A program made the position numbers and the translations under genes. Positions 17,223 to 26,279 of a stretch of DNA of 64,000 nt are shown here, piece by piece (within the stretch, counting starts at the first letter, position 1; every line of letters begins with the position of its first letter). The notes under the pieces were generated by a model, which ran no database searches, was not told the DNA's origin, and worked only from the letters and a program-made list of their open reading frames with translations. The stretch comes from Rugamonas rubra (lineage in GTDB: Bacteria; Pseudomonadota; Gammaproteobacteria; Burkholderiales; Burkholderiaceae_D): assembly GCF_900114705.1 (NCBI RefSeq), contig NZ_FOTW01000005.1:248001-312000 (forward strand), in the 5' to 3' direction.

Positions 17223-18899
17223 ATGACACAGCCTAATAATCTAGTTGAACAGTACGGCCCGCGCGACGCGATGGAATACGACGTCGTCATCGTCGGTGGC
17301 GGCCCTGCGGGCTTGTCGGCGGCGATCAAGATCAAGCAGTTGGCGGCCGAGAAGGGCCAGGAAGTGTCCGTCGTCGTGCTGGAAAAAGGCGGCGAGCTGG
17401 GCGCGCACATCCTGTCGGGCGCGGTGATGGACCCGAAGGCCTTGACCGAGCTGATCCCCAACTGGAAGGAGCTGGGCGCGCCGCTGCACACCGAGGTGAG
17501 CGAGGACCGCGTGCTGTTCCTGACCGAGACCAAGGCCTACAAGACGCCGAACTTCGTCCTGCCGGCCTGCTTCGAGAACCATGGCAACTACGTGATCTCG
17601 CTGGGCAACGTGGTGCGCTGGCTGGGCCAGCAGGCCGAGGCGCTGGGCGTCGAGGTGTTCCCCGGCTTCGCCGCCGCCGAGATCCTGTACAACGACGACG
17701 GCTCGGTCAAGGGCGTGGCCACCGGCAACATGGGCGTCAAGCGCGACGGCCAGCCCGGCCCCGACTTCCAGATCGGCATGGAGCTGCACGGCAAGTACAC
17801 CCTGTTCGCCGAGGGCGCCCGCGGCCACCTGGGCAAGCAGTTGATGGCCAAGTACGACTTGAACAAGGGCAAGGACCCGCAGTCCTATGGCATCGGCATC
17901 AAGGAACTATGGGAGATCGACCCGGCCAAGCACCAGCCCGGCCTGGTGGTGCACACCACCGGCTGGCCGCTCGACAGCAAGACCTACGGCGGTTCCTTCC
18001 TCTACCACCTGGAAAACAACCAGGTGATGGTCGGCTACGTGGTCGGCCTGAGCTACGAGAACCCCTATCTGTCGCCCTACGAGGAGTTCCAGCGCTACAA
18101 GACCCACCCGGCCATCCGCGGCTTCTTCGAGGGCGCCAAGCGCATCTCCTACGGCGCCCGCGCCATCACCGCCGGCGGCCTGCAGTCGCTGCCGAAGCTG
18201 GTGTTCCCGGGCGGCGCGCTGATCGGCTGCGACGCCGGCTTCCTCAACATGAGCCGCATCAAGGGCAGCCACGCCGCCATCAAGAGCGGCATGCTGGCCG
18301 CCGAGGCGGTGTTCGGCGCGCTCGGCGAGCAACGCCAGCACGACGAGTTGACTGCCTTCCCGGCCGCCTTCGAGCAGTCCTGGCTGCACGAGGAGCTGCA
18401 CGTGGCGCGCAACGTCAAGCCTTGGCTGAGCAAGGGCCTGTACCTGGGCAGCGTGATGACCGCCATCGACCAGTTGGTCCTGCGCGGCAAGGCGCCGTGG
18501 ACCCTGCGCCACAGCTACGCCGACCACGAGTGCCTGAAGCCGGCGGCCCAGTGCAAGCCGATCGTCTATCCGAAACCGGACGGCAAGCTGACCTTCGACC
18601 GCCTGTCGTCGGTGTTCATCTCCAACACCAACCACGCCGAGGACCAGCCTATCCACCTGACCTTGAAGAACGCCAGCGTGCCGGTCGACGTCAACCTGGC
18701 CCAGTTCGCCGGTCCGGAGGCGCGCTACTGTCCGGCCGGGGTGTACGAGTTCGTCAAGACCGACGAGGGCGCCGACCGCCTGCAGATCAACGCGCAGAAC
18801 TGCGTGCACTGCAAGACCTGCGACATCAAGGACCCGACCCAGAACATTGCCTGGATCACACCGGAGGGCGGCGGCGGGCCGAACTATCCAAATATGTAA
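17223..18899 (+). CDS. Electron transfer flavoprotein-ubiquinone oxidoreductase
   Basis: Membrane-associated flavoprotein that takes electrons from ETF and passes them to the quinone pool, linking acyl-CoA and amino-acid dehydrogenation to respiration. The 558-residue protein has the FAD motif VVIVGGGPAGLSAAI near residues 20-35, a quinone-binding middle region and a C-terminal 4Fe-4S domain with Cys in YCPAGVYEF and NCVHCKTCDIKDP. The length matches the family. A terminator follows. Confidence 0.96.
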   Translation: MTQPNNLVEQYGPRDAMEYDVVIVGGGPAGLSAAIKIKQLAAEKGQEVSVVVLEKGGELGAHILSGAVMDPKALTELIPNWKELGAPLHTEVSEDRVLFLTETKAYKTPNFVLPACFENHGNYVISLGNVVRWLGQQAEALGVEVFPGFAAAEILYNDDGSVKGVATGNMGVKRDGQPGPDFQIGMELHGKYTLFAEGARGHLGKQLMAKYDLNKGKDPQSYGIGIKELWEIDPAKHQPGLVVHTTGWPLDSKTYGGSFLYHLENNQVMVGYVVGLSYENPYLSPYEEFQRYKTHPAIRGFFEGAKRISYGARAITAGGLQSLPKLVFPGGALIGCDAGFLNMSRIKGSHAAIKSGMLAAEAVFGALGEQRQHDELTAFPAAFEQSWLHEELHVARNVKPWLSKGLYLGSVMTAIDQLVLRGKAPWTLRHSYADHECLKPAAQCKPIVYPKPDGKLTFDRLSSVFISNTNHAEDQPIHLTLKNASVPVDVNLAQFAGPEARYCPAGVYEFVKTDEGADRLQINAQNCVHCKTCDIKDPTQNIAWITPEGGGGPNYPNM

Positions 18900-19201
18900 G
18901 GTCGCCGGCCCGCCGGCCGGACTAGGCGGAAAAGCAACAAAACAGCGCGCGGTGAGCCCCACCCCGCGCTGTTTTTCTTTTCGACATGTATTTTCCCGCG
19001 CCGGGACGGCGGAAACGGCCCATAATCCACTGGTGGAAACGCCGCGAACGGCGGGCCCGGCGCGCGTTTTAAGGGCTGAAATAATTTATTTTCAAAAATT
19101 TCCACAAAGCATTTAATGTCCTCCCCTCAATGGTCGTCTTGTACTTGGGAGAGCATCAAAACGTTGCTCCGAACTGAACCCACCCTACCAGGAGTTATTT
19201 C
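18900..19201. other. 302-base gap before flagellin
   Basis: The first part holds the ETF-QO terminator. The rest is a GC-rich stretch with small hairpins, followed by an A/T-rich stretch (about 19075-19125) that probably contains the flagellin promoter. I could not find a convincing sigma-28 or sigma-54 site. CAGGAG is the flagellin ribosome site. Confidence 0.6.
18943..18981 (+). terminator. Terminator after ETF-QO
   Basis: CAGCGCG pairs with CGCGCTG (18965-18971), with an inner GGTG/CACC extension after one mismatch, followed by TTTTTCTTTT. Confidence 0.8.
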
Positions 19202-20104
19202 ATGCTGAGCCTTCACACCAACGCTGCTGCCCTTTCCGCACAAAACTCGATCGGCCGCACCCAGTCCAGCCTGTCGACTTCGCAGACCCGCCTGAGCACC
19301 GGCTTCCGTGTCAACTCGGCAATGGACGATGCCGCCGGCCTGCAGATCGCCACCCGTCTGAAAGCCCAGACCAGCGGCATGGCCATGGCCATGCGCAACA
19401 CCCAAAACGGTATCTCGATGCTGCAGACCGCCGAAGGCGCGCTCGATGAAACCACCAACATTCTGGTCCGCATGAAGGATCTGGCGACCCAAGGCGCCGA
19501 TGCGACCTCGACCACCAAGGATGGCGTCGCACTGCAAGCTGAATTCGACGCGCTGACCAGCGAGCTGAGCAATATCGTTAACAACACCTCCTTCGGTGGC
19601 CAATCGCTGTTGCGCGGCACCGCCACCGCCACCGGCACCGTTGGTACGTTGACCGCCGCAATCAAGTTCCAAATCGGCGCATCGTCGGATGAAACCATGA
19701 CCGTCGATCTGGCCACCGGCACCGAACTCGCCACCATGCACACCGACCTGAAAGGCGGCGCTGGAGGCTACGACGACAGCGGTGTACCAATTGCTGCCGC
19801 CGGCAGCGACATCACCACCACCACCGCCGCCAACGGCGCGATCGACAAGTTGCAAAAAGCCATCGAATCGGTCGGCAAGGTACGTTCGGCACTGGGCGCC
19901 GCCGCCAACCGTCTGGACCACGTCTACAACAACTTGTCGAACATTTCGACCAACACCAAGGCCGCAACCGGCCGCATCATGGACACCGACTTCGCCGCTG
20001 AGTCGTCGAGCATGACCTCGAACCAGATGCTGCTGCAAGCCGGCACCGCGATGCTGAAGCAAAGCAACAGCACCTCGTCGCTGGTTATGTCCCTGCTGCA
20101 ATAA
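19202..20104 (+). CDS. lafA: Lateral-type flagellin
   Basis: Filament subunit of 300 residues exported by the flagellar type III apparatus. The conserved D0/D1 N-terminus (LSLHTNAAALSAQNSIGRTQ, then RLSTGFRVNSAMDDAAGLQIA) and C-terminus (NRLDHVYNNLSNIS to SLVMSLLQ) are intact, with only a short variable middle, so there is no large D2/D3. This size is typical of lateral flagellins. It lies beyond flhA and apart from the other structural genes, which is plausible for a late gene under the locus's own sigma-28. CAGGAG precedes the ATG. Confidence 0.94.
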   Translation: MLSLHTNAAALSAQNSIGRTQSSLSTSQTRLSTGFRVNSAMDDAAGLQIATRLKAQTSGMAMAMRNTQNGISMLQTAEGALDETTNILVRMKDLATQGADATSTTKDGVALQAEFDALTSELSNIVNNTSFGGQSLLRGTATATGTVGTLTAAIKFQIGASSDETMTVDLATGTELATMHTDLKGGAGGYDDSGVPIAAAGSDITTTTAANGAIDKLQKAIESVGKVRSALGAAANRLDHVYNNLSNISTNTKAATGRIMDTDFAAESSSMTSNQMLLQAGTAMLKQSNSTSSLVMSLLQ

Positions 20105-20146
20105 TCGTAGCGTCTTCCTGCGCTGGCGACAGGCGGGAACACCAGG

Positions 20147-20179
20147 AGCCAACCGGAGACCCGGTTGGCTTTTTTTTTT
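20147..20179 (+). terminator. Terminator after flagellin
   Basis: AGCCAACCGG and CCGGTTGGCT form a perfect 10-bp stem with a 4-base loop, followed by about ten T. It separates the flagellin from the downstream FliK-like gene, although that gene starts only 26 bases later. Confidence 0.93.
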
Positions 20180-20204
20180 GCCCAGCAAGACGTGAGAAAA
20201 CACG

Positions 20205-21116
20205 ATGGCATTCGACCGCATAGGACCCACCACCGCCCCGCTCGGCCCGCTCGAGCGGCAGTCGCAACACACCGGCCCGGCGCCGGCGCCCGCCTTGGGC
20301 GAGGACGGCGTCTATCCGCTCGCGCCGCTGGCCGACCTGCCGCACGACGGCGGCGACGGCCGCCCCCTGCCCCGGGCCCAGGCCGGTATGGACGCCCTGT
20401 TCAGCGACAAGCTCGGCGCCAACGACCCGGCGGCGATGCGCCCCAACCAATTGTTCATGTCGCGCCAGCTGGTGTGGCAGCCGCCCGACACCAACGCCAT
20501 GGCGGCCTCGTGGTTCGTCATGGTGCGCACCTACGGCGCCCAACGCGACGCGCTGCTGCAACAGGCCGCCGGCCAGCACGTGCCGGCCAGCCTGTTCATG
20601 GCCGACCACACCCCGAACTCGATGCGCGAGGGCCGCCCCGGCCTGCCGCTGGTCACCGAGATGGAGCCCTGGCGCTTCGCCGTCTACGCCTGGGGCGCGG
20701 AAAAACTGGTACTGCGGGTGGTCGCCAAGGACGGCGACAGCGAGCAATCGCGGCGCCGCCGGCGCCGCGTCGCGCTGCGGCTGGAGTTGATGCTGCCGGG
20801 CGTGGGCCGGGTGGTGATCCAGATGGAGCCGGCCGGCAGCGGCGTGGTGCTGGAGGTGGGCGCGCAGCAAAGCTCGGCGATGCAGCACATGCGCGAGATG
20901 CTGCCTCTGCTGGCCTCGACGGTCAGCCGCTCCGGCCTGACCATCCTGCGCTGCCGCCTGCTGCGCGAACTGGCGCCCAACGCCCAGGGGGCCTCCCTGC
21001 CCACCCGCGAACAGATCGCCACGCTGACCAAGGCGATGTTCAAGGCCATGGCCGAAGTGGCCGTGCTGCTGTCGCAGCCGCTGCCGCCGGACGACCTGTT
21101 CTCCGAAACGGCCTGA
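20205..21116 (+). CDS. Uncharacterised protein with FliK C-terminal-like region
   Basis: A 303-residue protein of unassigned family. The first 60 residues are Pro/Ala/Gly-rich and low complexity. The C-terminal third (about 185-255: LRLELMLPGVGRVVIQMEPAGSG, then MLPLLASTVSRSGLTILRCR) has the pattern of the hook-length-control C-terminal domain. A run of six Arg precedes it. It does not resemble flagellin chaperones. By position next to flagellin it is likely part of the lateral flagellar system. It might be a second ruler or switch protein, or a regulator of export; this is inference. Confidence 0.65.
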   Translation: MAFDRIGPTTAPLGPLERQSQHTGPAPAPALGEDGVYPLAPLADLPHDGGDGRPLPRAQAGMDALFSDKLGANDPAAMRPNQLFMSRQLVWQPPDTNAMAASWFVMVRTYGAQRDALLQQAAGQHVPASLFMADHTPNSMREGRPGLPLVTEMEPWRFAVYAWGAEKLVLRVVAKDGDSEQSRRRRRRVALRLELMLPGVGRVVIQMEPAGSGVVLEVGAQQSSAMQHMREMLPLLASTVSRSGLTILRCRLLRELAPNAQGASLPTREQIATLTKAMFKAMAEVAVLLSQPLPPDDLFSETA

Positions 21117-21154
21117 GGGCGGCCCCGGCGGGCGCCCCACGCGCCGCCCAACAA

Positions 21155-21182
21155 CAAAATGGCGCCACCCGGCGCCATTTTT
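21155..21182. terminator. Bidirectional terminator between the FliK-like gene and flhA
   Basis: AAATGGCGCC (21157-21166) and GGCGCCATTT (21171-21180) pair perfectly over a 4-base loop, with T runs on both strands, between two convergent genes. Confidence 0.88.
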
Positions 21183-21200
21183 CATTCCCCCAAGCCGGCG

Positions 21201-23288
21201 CTAGCCGACCGTGCCGATGATACTGACCTCGCGGTTCTCCGGGATCTCGTTGTAGGACAGCACGTGCAGGCCGGGCGCGAACAGGCGGGCGTAGCGCGCC
21301 AGCAGAGGTCGGATCTGCGGCAGCACCAGCAGCAGCGGCGGCGTGGCCTGCTGCTTCATCTGCTCGCGCGCCACCGGCATGTTGACCTGCAGCTGGGCCA
21401 GCAGGTGCGGGTCGATCGGATAGTTGTCGAGCACCACCTTGCCGCTCTGCCGCGCCTGGTTCAGCGAACCGAGCAGCATATTCTCCAGGTCGCCGCCCAG
21501 GTTGAAGGCCTGCATCTCCGGCTTCTGCCCGAACAGGCTGGAGACGATCTGCCGGCGCAGCGCGCAGCGCACCTCGGCGGCCAGCAGGATCGGGTCCTTG
21601 GTGGTCTCCGAGCTGTCGAGCAGGGTGGTGGCGATCGGCACGATGTCCTTCAGCGAGACGTTCTCGGCCAGCAGCACGCGGAACACCCGCAGCAACTGGG
21701 TGTGGGTGAGCGCCTTGTCGAGCGCGCCCGACAGCTTGGGCGACAACGCCGCCAGCCGCTCGAGCAGGGCCGCCACGTCCTCGTGGCGGAACAGCTCGGG
21801 CAGGTACTCGCGGATCAGCTTGGACAGGTGGGTGGCGATGGCGCTCGGCGCCTCGACCACCTGGTAGCCCAGGCCGAGCGCGTTGGCCTTCTCGCCCGGC
21901 TCGATCCAGGTGACCGGCATGCCGTAGGCCGGCTCGATGCCGGGGATGCCGTCGATCTGGCCGTAGACGTTGTGCGAGGGGATCGCCATCAGGCGCTCGG
22001 GGAACACCTCGGCCGAGGCCACCGTGGTGCCAGACAGCATCACCGCGTACTGCGAGGGTTTCAGGCCGAGGTCGTCGCGCACGGCGATCGGCGGCAGCAG
22101 CAGGCCCATCGCCTCGGACAGGCTCTGGCGCAGGCCCTTGATACGCTTGGACAGCGGCTCGCCCTGGGCCTTGTCGATCATGCCGACCAGCTTGTAGCCC
22201 AAGGCCACCTGCAGCGGCGCCACCGCAGGCAGGCTCTGCCATTCCAGCTCGGGCGCGCGCTCCTCGCGCAGCGCCGCCTCGATGGCGGCCAGGTTGTCGT
22301 TGTCGGGCGCCTTGACGTGCTGGCTGAGCTTCCAGCCGACGAAGCCGAGCACGCCGGCGAAGCCGGTGAACATCATCCACGGCATGCCCGGCACCATGGC
22401 CAGCACCAGCATCATGCCGGCGGCGCTGAGGATCACCGGCGGCGAGGCCAGCAGCTGGCTGCCGACCTGCTGCTCGAAGTCGCCCGAGTCGGAGATGCGG
22501 GTTACCAGGATGGCGGCGGCGGCCGACAGCAGCAACGCCGGGATCTGCGCCACCAGGCCGTCACCGATGGTCAGCAGGGCGTACTGGCGGAAGGCCTCGC
22601 CGAAGCTCATGTCCTGCATCAGCGAGCCGATGGCGACGCCGCCGACCATGTTGATGATCAGGATCAGGATGCTGGCGACGGCGTCGCCACGGACGAACTT
22701 GGAGGCGCCGTCCATGGCGCCGTAGAAGTCGGCCTCGGCGGCGACGTCGAGACGGCGCGCCTGGGCCTTTTCCTGGTTGATCAGGCCGGCGTTGAGGTCG
22801 GCGTCGATGGCCATCTGCTTGCCCGGCAGCGCGTCCAGCGTGAAGCGGGCCGACACCTCGGAGATCCGTTCGGCACCCTTGGTGACGACGGCGAAATTGA
22901 TGATCATCAGGATCACGAAGACCACGATACCGACGACGAAGTTGCCGCCGATGACGACCTTGCCGAAGGCCTCGATCACCTGGCCGGCCGCGGCGGTGCC
23001 CTCGTGGCCGTGCAGCAGCACCACCCGGGTCGAGGCGACGTTCAGGGTCAGGCGCATCATGGTGGTGGCCAGGATCACCGTCGGGAACACCGAGAAGTCG
23101 AGCGGCCGCTTGGCCGAGACGCTGACCAGGATGACGATCAGGGCCAGCACGATGTTGAAGGTGAACATCACGTCGAGCAGGACGGGCGGCAGCGGCAGGA
23201 TGATCATCGCCAAGATCACCAGCAGGAAGGCGGGTGTGGCGAACTTGTGGCGACGCAGCTCTGCGATCATCCGGTTCAGGAAATTCAT
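21201..23288 (-). CDS. flhA: Flagellar export protein FlhA
   Basis: Large membrane subunit of the flagellar type III export gate. The 695-residue protein has about eight predicted membrane segments in its first 320 residues and a cytoplasmic C-terminal domain that docks chaperone-substrate complexes. The loop with VVTKGAERISEVSARFTLDALPGKQMAIDAD is the conserved FHIPEP cytoplasmic region. It overlaps flhB by four bases and ends the minus-strand export operon, in the lateral-type order fliMNPQR-flhBA. Confidence 0.95.
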   Translation of the reverse strand: MNFLNRMIAELRRHKFATPAFLLVILAMIILPLPPVLLDVMFTFNIVLALIVILVSVSAKRPLDFSVFPTVILATTMMRLTLNVASTRVVLLHGHEGTAAAGQVIEAFGKVVIGGNFVVGIVVFVILMIINFAVVTKGAERISEVSARFTLDALPGKQMAIDADLNAGLINQEKAQARRLDVAAEADFYGAMDGASKFVRGDAVASILILIINMVGGVAIGSLMQDMSFGEAFRQYALLTIGDGLVAQIPALLLSAAAAILVTRISDSGDFEQQVGSQLLASPPVILSAAGMMLVLAMVPGMPWMMFTGFAGVLGFVGWKLSQHVKAPDNDNLAAIEAALREERAPELEWQSLPAVAPLQVALGYKLVGMIDKAQGEPLSKRIKGLRQSLSEAMGLLLPPIAVRDDLGLKPSQYAVMLSGTTVASAEVFPERLMAIPSHNVYGQIDGIPGIEPAYGMPVTWIEPGEKANALGLGYQVVEAPSAIATHLSKLIREYLPELFRHEDVAALLERLAALSPKLSGALDKALTHTQLLRVFRVLLAENVSLKDIVPIATTLLDSSETTKDPILLAAEVRCALRRQIVSSLFGQKPEMQAFNLGGDLENMLLGSLNQARQSGKVVLDNYPIDPHLLAQLQVNMPVAREQMKQQATPPLLLVLPQIRPLLARYARLFAPGLHVLSYNEIPENREVSIIGTVG

Positions 23289-24421
23289 GACGGCGAAACC
23301 TCACTCATGGACGGTGGAATGACCACCTCGTTGGGGAATGGTGGCTGGACGGCGCGCCGCCCAGTACGGAAAGCTTGCAGTTGCAGCACGTAGTTCAGCA
23401 CCTGCGAGACGGCCTGGTACAACTGCACCGGGATCTGCTGGTTGACCTGGCTGGTGTTGTAGATGGCGCGCGCCAGCGGCGGCAGCGGCAGCACCTCGAT
23501 GTTGAACTCGGCGGCCAGCTGGCGGATGTACAGGGCCATCTCGTCGACGCCCTTGGCCACCACGTAGGGCGCCTCGGCGCGGCCCTCGTCGTACTTGAGG
23601 GCGACGGCGTAGTGCTCCGGGTTGACGATGACGACATCGGCCGTGGGCACGGTCTTGCGCGCGCTGCGCTTGGCCATCTGCCGCTGCAGCTGGCGGATGC
23701 GGTTCTTCACCTCGGGCCGGCCCTCGTTGCTCTTGTGCTCCTCCTTCATGTCCTGCTTGCTCATGCGCTGCTGCTTGGCGAAGAAGTAGGCCTGGGCCGG
23801 CACGTCGATGACGGCGAAGATGACGAACACCGAGCACAGCGACATCAGGCCGTCGAGCATCAGGTTCGAGCCGCTCATCATGGCCTGGCCCAGCGGCATG
23901 TGCTGCAGCTGGGTGTAGTCGCGCACGGTGGAGCGGGCGACGTGGGTCAGCACCCAGATCAGCACGCCGGCCTTGCCGAGCGAGATCAGGAAGTCGAAGC
24001 CGTGCTTGGCGGAGAACAGGCGGCCCAGGTTGGTGGCCGGACTCAGCCGCTCCATCTTGAACGACCAGTTCTTGGTGCTGGCCACCCAGCCGCCCGGCAC
24101 CAGCCCGCCGAGCACGATGAACAAGGGCACCACGAACAGCGGCGCCACCATCTTCACCAGCAGCCAGATGGCGGTGGAGAAGACGATCGACAGCGCGTTG
24201 TCCAACGAGCCCTCGCTGGCCAGCGGCGCGAAGCCCTGGTGGAACAGTTCGAGGAACTCGCCGTAATAGGTCGGCAGCAGGTAGACGAACAGCTTCAGGC
24301 TGACCAGGATGCCGATCGCCGTCGACAGGTCGCGCGAGCGCACCACCTGCCCTTCCTGGCGCGACTTCTTGAGTTTCTGCGCCGAGGCCTTTTCTGTCTT
24401 GTCGCCGGTCGACTCAGCCAT
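23285..24421 (-). CDS. flhB: Flagellar export switch protein FlhB, NPEH variant
   Basis: Export gate component that switches substrate class from rod/hook to filament by self-cleavage. The 378-residue protein has four membrane segments and a cytoplasmic tail. The autocleavage site, NPTH in most homologues, reads NPEH here at residues 267-270 (AAC CCG GAG CAC), followed by the conserved YAVALKY. Asn, Pro and His are kept, so cleavage may still occur. It overlaps fliR and flhA, indicating translational coupling. Confidence 0.94.
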   Translation of the reverse strand: MAESTGDKTEKASAQKLKKSRQEGQVVRSRDLSTAIGILVSLKLFVYLLPTYYGEFLELFHQGFAPLASEGSLDNALSIVFSTAIWLLVKMVAPLFVVPLFIVLGGLVPGGWVASTKNWSFKMERLSPATNLGRLFSAKHGFDFLISLGKAGVLIWVLTHVARSTVRDYTQLQHMPLGQAMMSGSNLMLDGLMSLCSVFVIFAVIDVPAQAYFFAKQQRMSKQDMKEEHKSNEGRPEVKNRIRQLQRQMAKRSARKTVPTADVVIVNPEHYAVALKYDEGRAEAPYVVAKGVDEMALYIRQLAAEFNIEVLPLPPLARAIYNTSQVNQQIPVQLYQAVSQVLNYVLQLQAFRTGRRAVQPPFPNEVVIPPSMSEVSPS

Positions 24422-25202
24422 GGCCGGCCGCCGCCATCTGCGCCTGGATCATCTCCAGCACGCGGTCGGTCATCATGGTGTAGTGCGCGGGGATGAAGCG
24501 CACCAACTGCGACAGCATCAGCAGGCCGAAGATGGTGATCACCGAGAAGCCCAGGGCGAACAGGTTCAGGCTGGGCGCGACGCGGTTGAGGAAGCCGAAG
24601 CCGAGCTGCACCACCAGGGTCGAGAACACCACCGGGATGGCCAGCAGCATCGCCGCCGAGAAGATCCAGGCGACGTTGTAGGCCACCGTCTGCAGCAGCA
24701 GCGGGCCGTAGCCCTGGCCCAGCGGCCAGGCCTTGAAGCTGTGCGCCAGCACCGAGGTGAGCACCAGGTGGCCGTCGATGGCGAAGAAGACGATGATGGC
24801 CAGCGCCGACAACAGGGCCGAGACGACGTCGGACGACTGGCCGTTCATCGGATCGTTCATCACCGCCATCGACAGGCCCATCTGCGACGACACCATGAAG
24901 CCGAGCACGCCGATCACCGCCATGCTGAAGTGGAAGGCCAGGCCGAGCACGAAACCGAGCAGGGCCTGCTCGACGGTGGCCAGCACGCCCTGCAGCGAGA
25001 TCGGGTCGATGGTGTGGGCCGGGCCGGCGCCGGTCAGCGGCAGCAGCACCACGGCCAGCACCAGCGAGACCAGGATGCGCACCGTCACCGGGGTGGCCGA
25101 CTCGCCGATCACCGGGGCGGCCGACAGCAGCGCCATGCAGCGGCAAAACGGCCACCACAACGCGGTCAACATCGGCAGCAACTGGCTGAACACGGTCTCC
25201 AT
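24414..25202 (-). CDS. fliR: Flagellar export protein FliR
   Basis: Integral membrane part of the FliPQR export core. The 262-residue protein is highly hydrophobic with about six membrane segments and carries family features such as FVLGLAFHFSMAVIGVLGFMVSSQMGLSMA. It overlaps flhB by eight bases and follows fliQ after 19 bases. Confidence 0.93.
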   Translation of the reverse strand: METVFSQLLPMLTALWWPFCRCMALLSAAPVIGESATPVTVRILVSLVLAVVLLPLTGAGPAHTIDPISLQGVLATVEQALLGFVLGLAFHFSMAVIGVLGFMVSSQMGLSMAVMNDPMNGQSSDVVSALLSALAIIVFFAIDGHLVLTSVLAHSFKAWPLGQGYGPLLLQTVAYNVAWIFSAAMLLAIPVVFSTLVVQLGFGFLNRVAPSLNLFALGFSVITIFGLLMLSQLVRFIPAHYTMMTDRVLEMIQAQMAAAGHG

Positions 25203-25221
25203 GGGGCGGATTGCGGGCCGG

Positions 25222-25494
25222 CTAGCCGACCAGGGAGCCGGCGCGGGTGAAGATGGAGACGCAGAAGTCCATCAGGTAGCCGGCCATCCAGCGGCCCATC
25301 ACGATGATCGCCAGCAAGGTCACCAGCAGGCGCGGCAGGAAGCTCAGCGTCTGCTCGTTGATCTGCGTGGCGGCCTGCACCAGCGCCACCACCAGGCCGG
25401 TGATCAGGCCGGGCACCACCAGCAGCACCACCAGCAGCATGACGATGTGCAGCGATTCGACGACGAGGTCGACGGCAACTTCGGGGGTCAGCAT
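25222..25494 (-). CDS. fliQ: Flagellar export protein FliQ
   Basis: Small export-gate membrane protein of 90 residues with two membrane hairpin segments, starting MLTPEVAVDLVVESLHIVML and containing GLITGLVVALVQAATQINEQTLSFLPRL, the family signature. The ATG overlaps the fliP stop codon as TGATG. A longer reading frame upstream overlaps fliP and is not coding. Confidence 0.94.
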   Translation of the reverse strand: MLTPEVAVDLVVESLHIVMLLVVLLVVPGLITGLVVALVQAATQINEQTLSFLPRLLVTLLAIIVMGRWMAGYLMDFCVSIFTRAGSLVG

Positions 25495-26279
25495 CAGTAG
25501 GCCTGTATGCTCGTGACGAGCGTATTGACGGTCAGGGTCCAGCCGTCGACCAGCACGAACAGCAACAGCTTGAACGGCAGCGAAATGACCAGCGGCGACA
25601 GCATCATCATGCCCATCGCCATCAGCACCGACGACACCACCAGGTCGATGACCAGGAAGGGGATGAACAGCATGCAACCGATCTGGAAGGCGGTCTTGAG
25701 CTCGGACAGCACGAAGGCGGCCAGCTTGACGGTGAAGGCGTGCTCGGCCGGGGTGCTGATCTTGTCCTCGCCGGCCAGGTGGGCGATCTGCTGCAGCGCC
25801 GCCTTGCTGGTTTGCGCCAGCATGAAGCGCGAGATCGGCTTCTCGGCGATGCGCAGGGCGTCCTGCAGGCCGATCTGGTCCTTGTCGTAGGGCACGAAGG
25901 CGTCGCGCCAGATCTGCTCGCCGATCGGCCGCATCACCAGCAGGGTGAGGATCAGGGCGATGCCGGTGATGATGCGGTTGGGCAGGCCCTGCTGCAGGCC
26001 GAGCGCCTGGCGCAGCAGCGACAGCACGATGACGAAGCGGGTGAAGCTGGTCATCATCATGACCATCACCGGCAACAGACCCAGCAGGGTCATGATGATC
26101 AGGATCTGCGTCTTGACGGTCAGGTCCGTCTTGGCGCCGGGCACCACCTCGCCGAGCAGGTCGACCGCGCCGGCCGTGCGCGGCGCCAAGCTCAGCAGCA
26201 ACAGCAGCAACAGTCCGCAGCCCAGCGCGGTCGGCAGCGCACGCCGCCAGCCCGCCGCGGGGGTCACACCGTGCGTCAT
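25494..26279 (-). CDS. fliP: Flagellar export protein FliP
   Basis: Core channel subunit of the flagellar type III export gate. The 261-residue protein starts with a cleavable-type hydrophobic segment (ALGCGLLLLLLLSLAPRTAGA) and has three further membrane segments with TSFTRFVIVLSLLRQALGLQQ and the C-terminal FKLLLFVLVDGW signature. It overlaps fliN and fliQ by a few bases. No fliO lies in the operon. Confidence 0.95.
   Translation of the reverse strand: MTHGVTPAAGWRRALPTALGCGLLLLLLLSLAPRTAGAVDLLGEVVPGAKTDLTVKTQILIIMTLLGLLPVMVMMMTSFTRFVIVLSLLRQALGLQQGLPNRIITGIALILTLLVMRPIGEQIWRDAFVPYDKDQIGLQDALRIAEKPISRFMLAQTSKAALQQIAHLAGEDKISTPAEHAFTVKLAAFVLSELKTAFQIGCMLFIPFLVIDLVVSSVLMAMGMMMLSPLVISLPFKLLLFVLVDGWTLTVNTLVTSIQAY

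Noticed and set aside
19030..19060. GG-N10-GC resembling a sigma-54 site before flagellin
   Set aside because: Only the two invariant dinucleotides match; the rest of the consensus is absent and such matches are expected by chance at this GC content.
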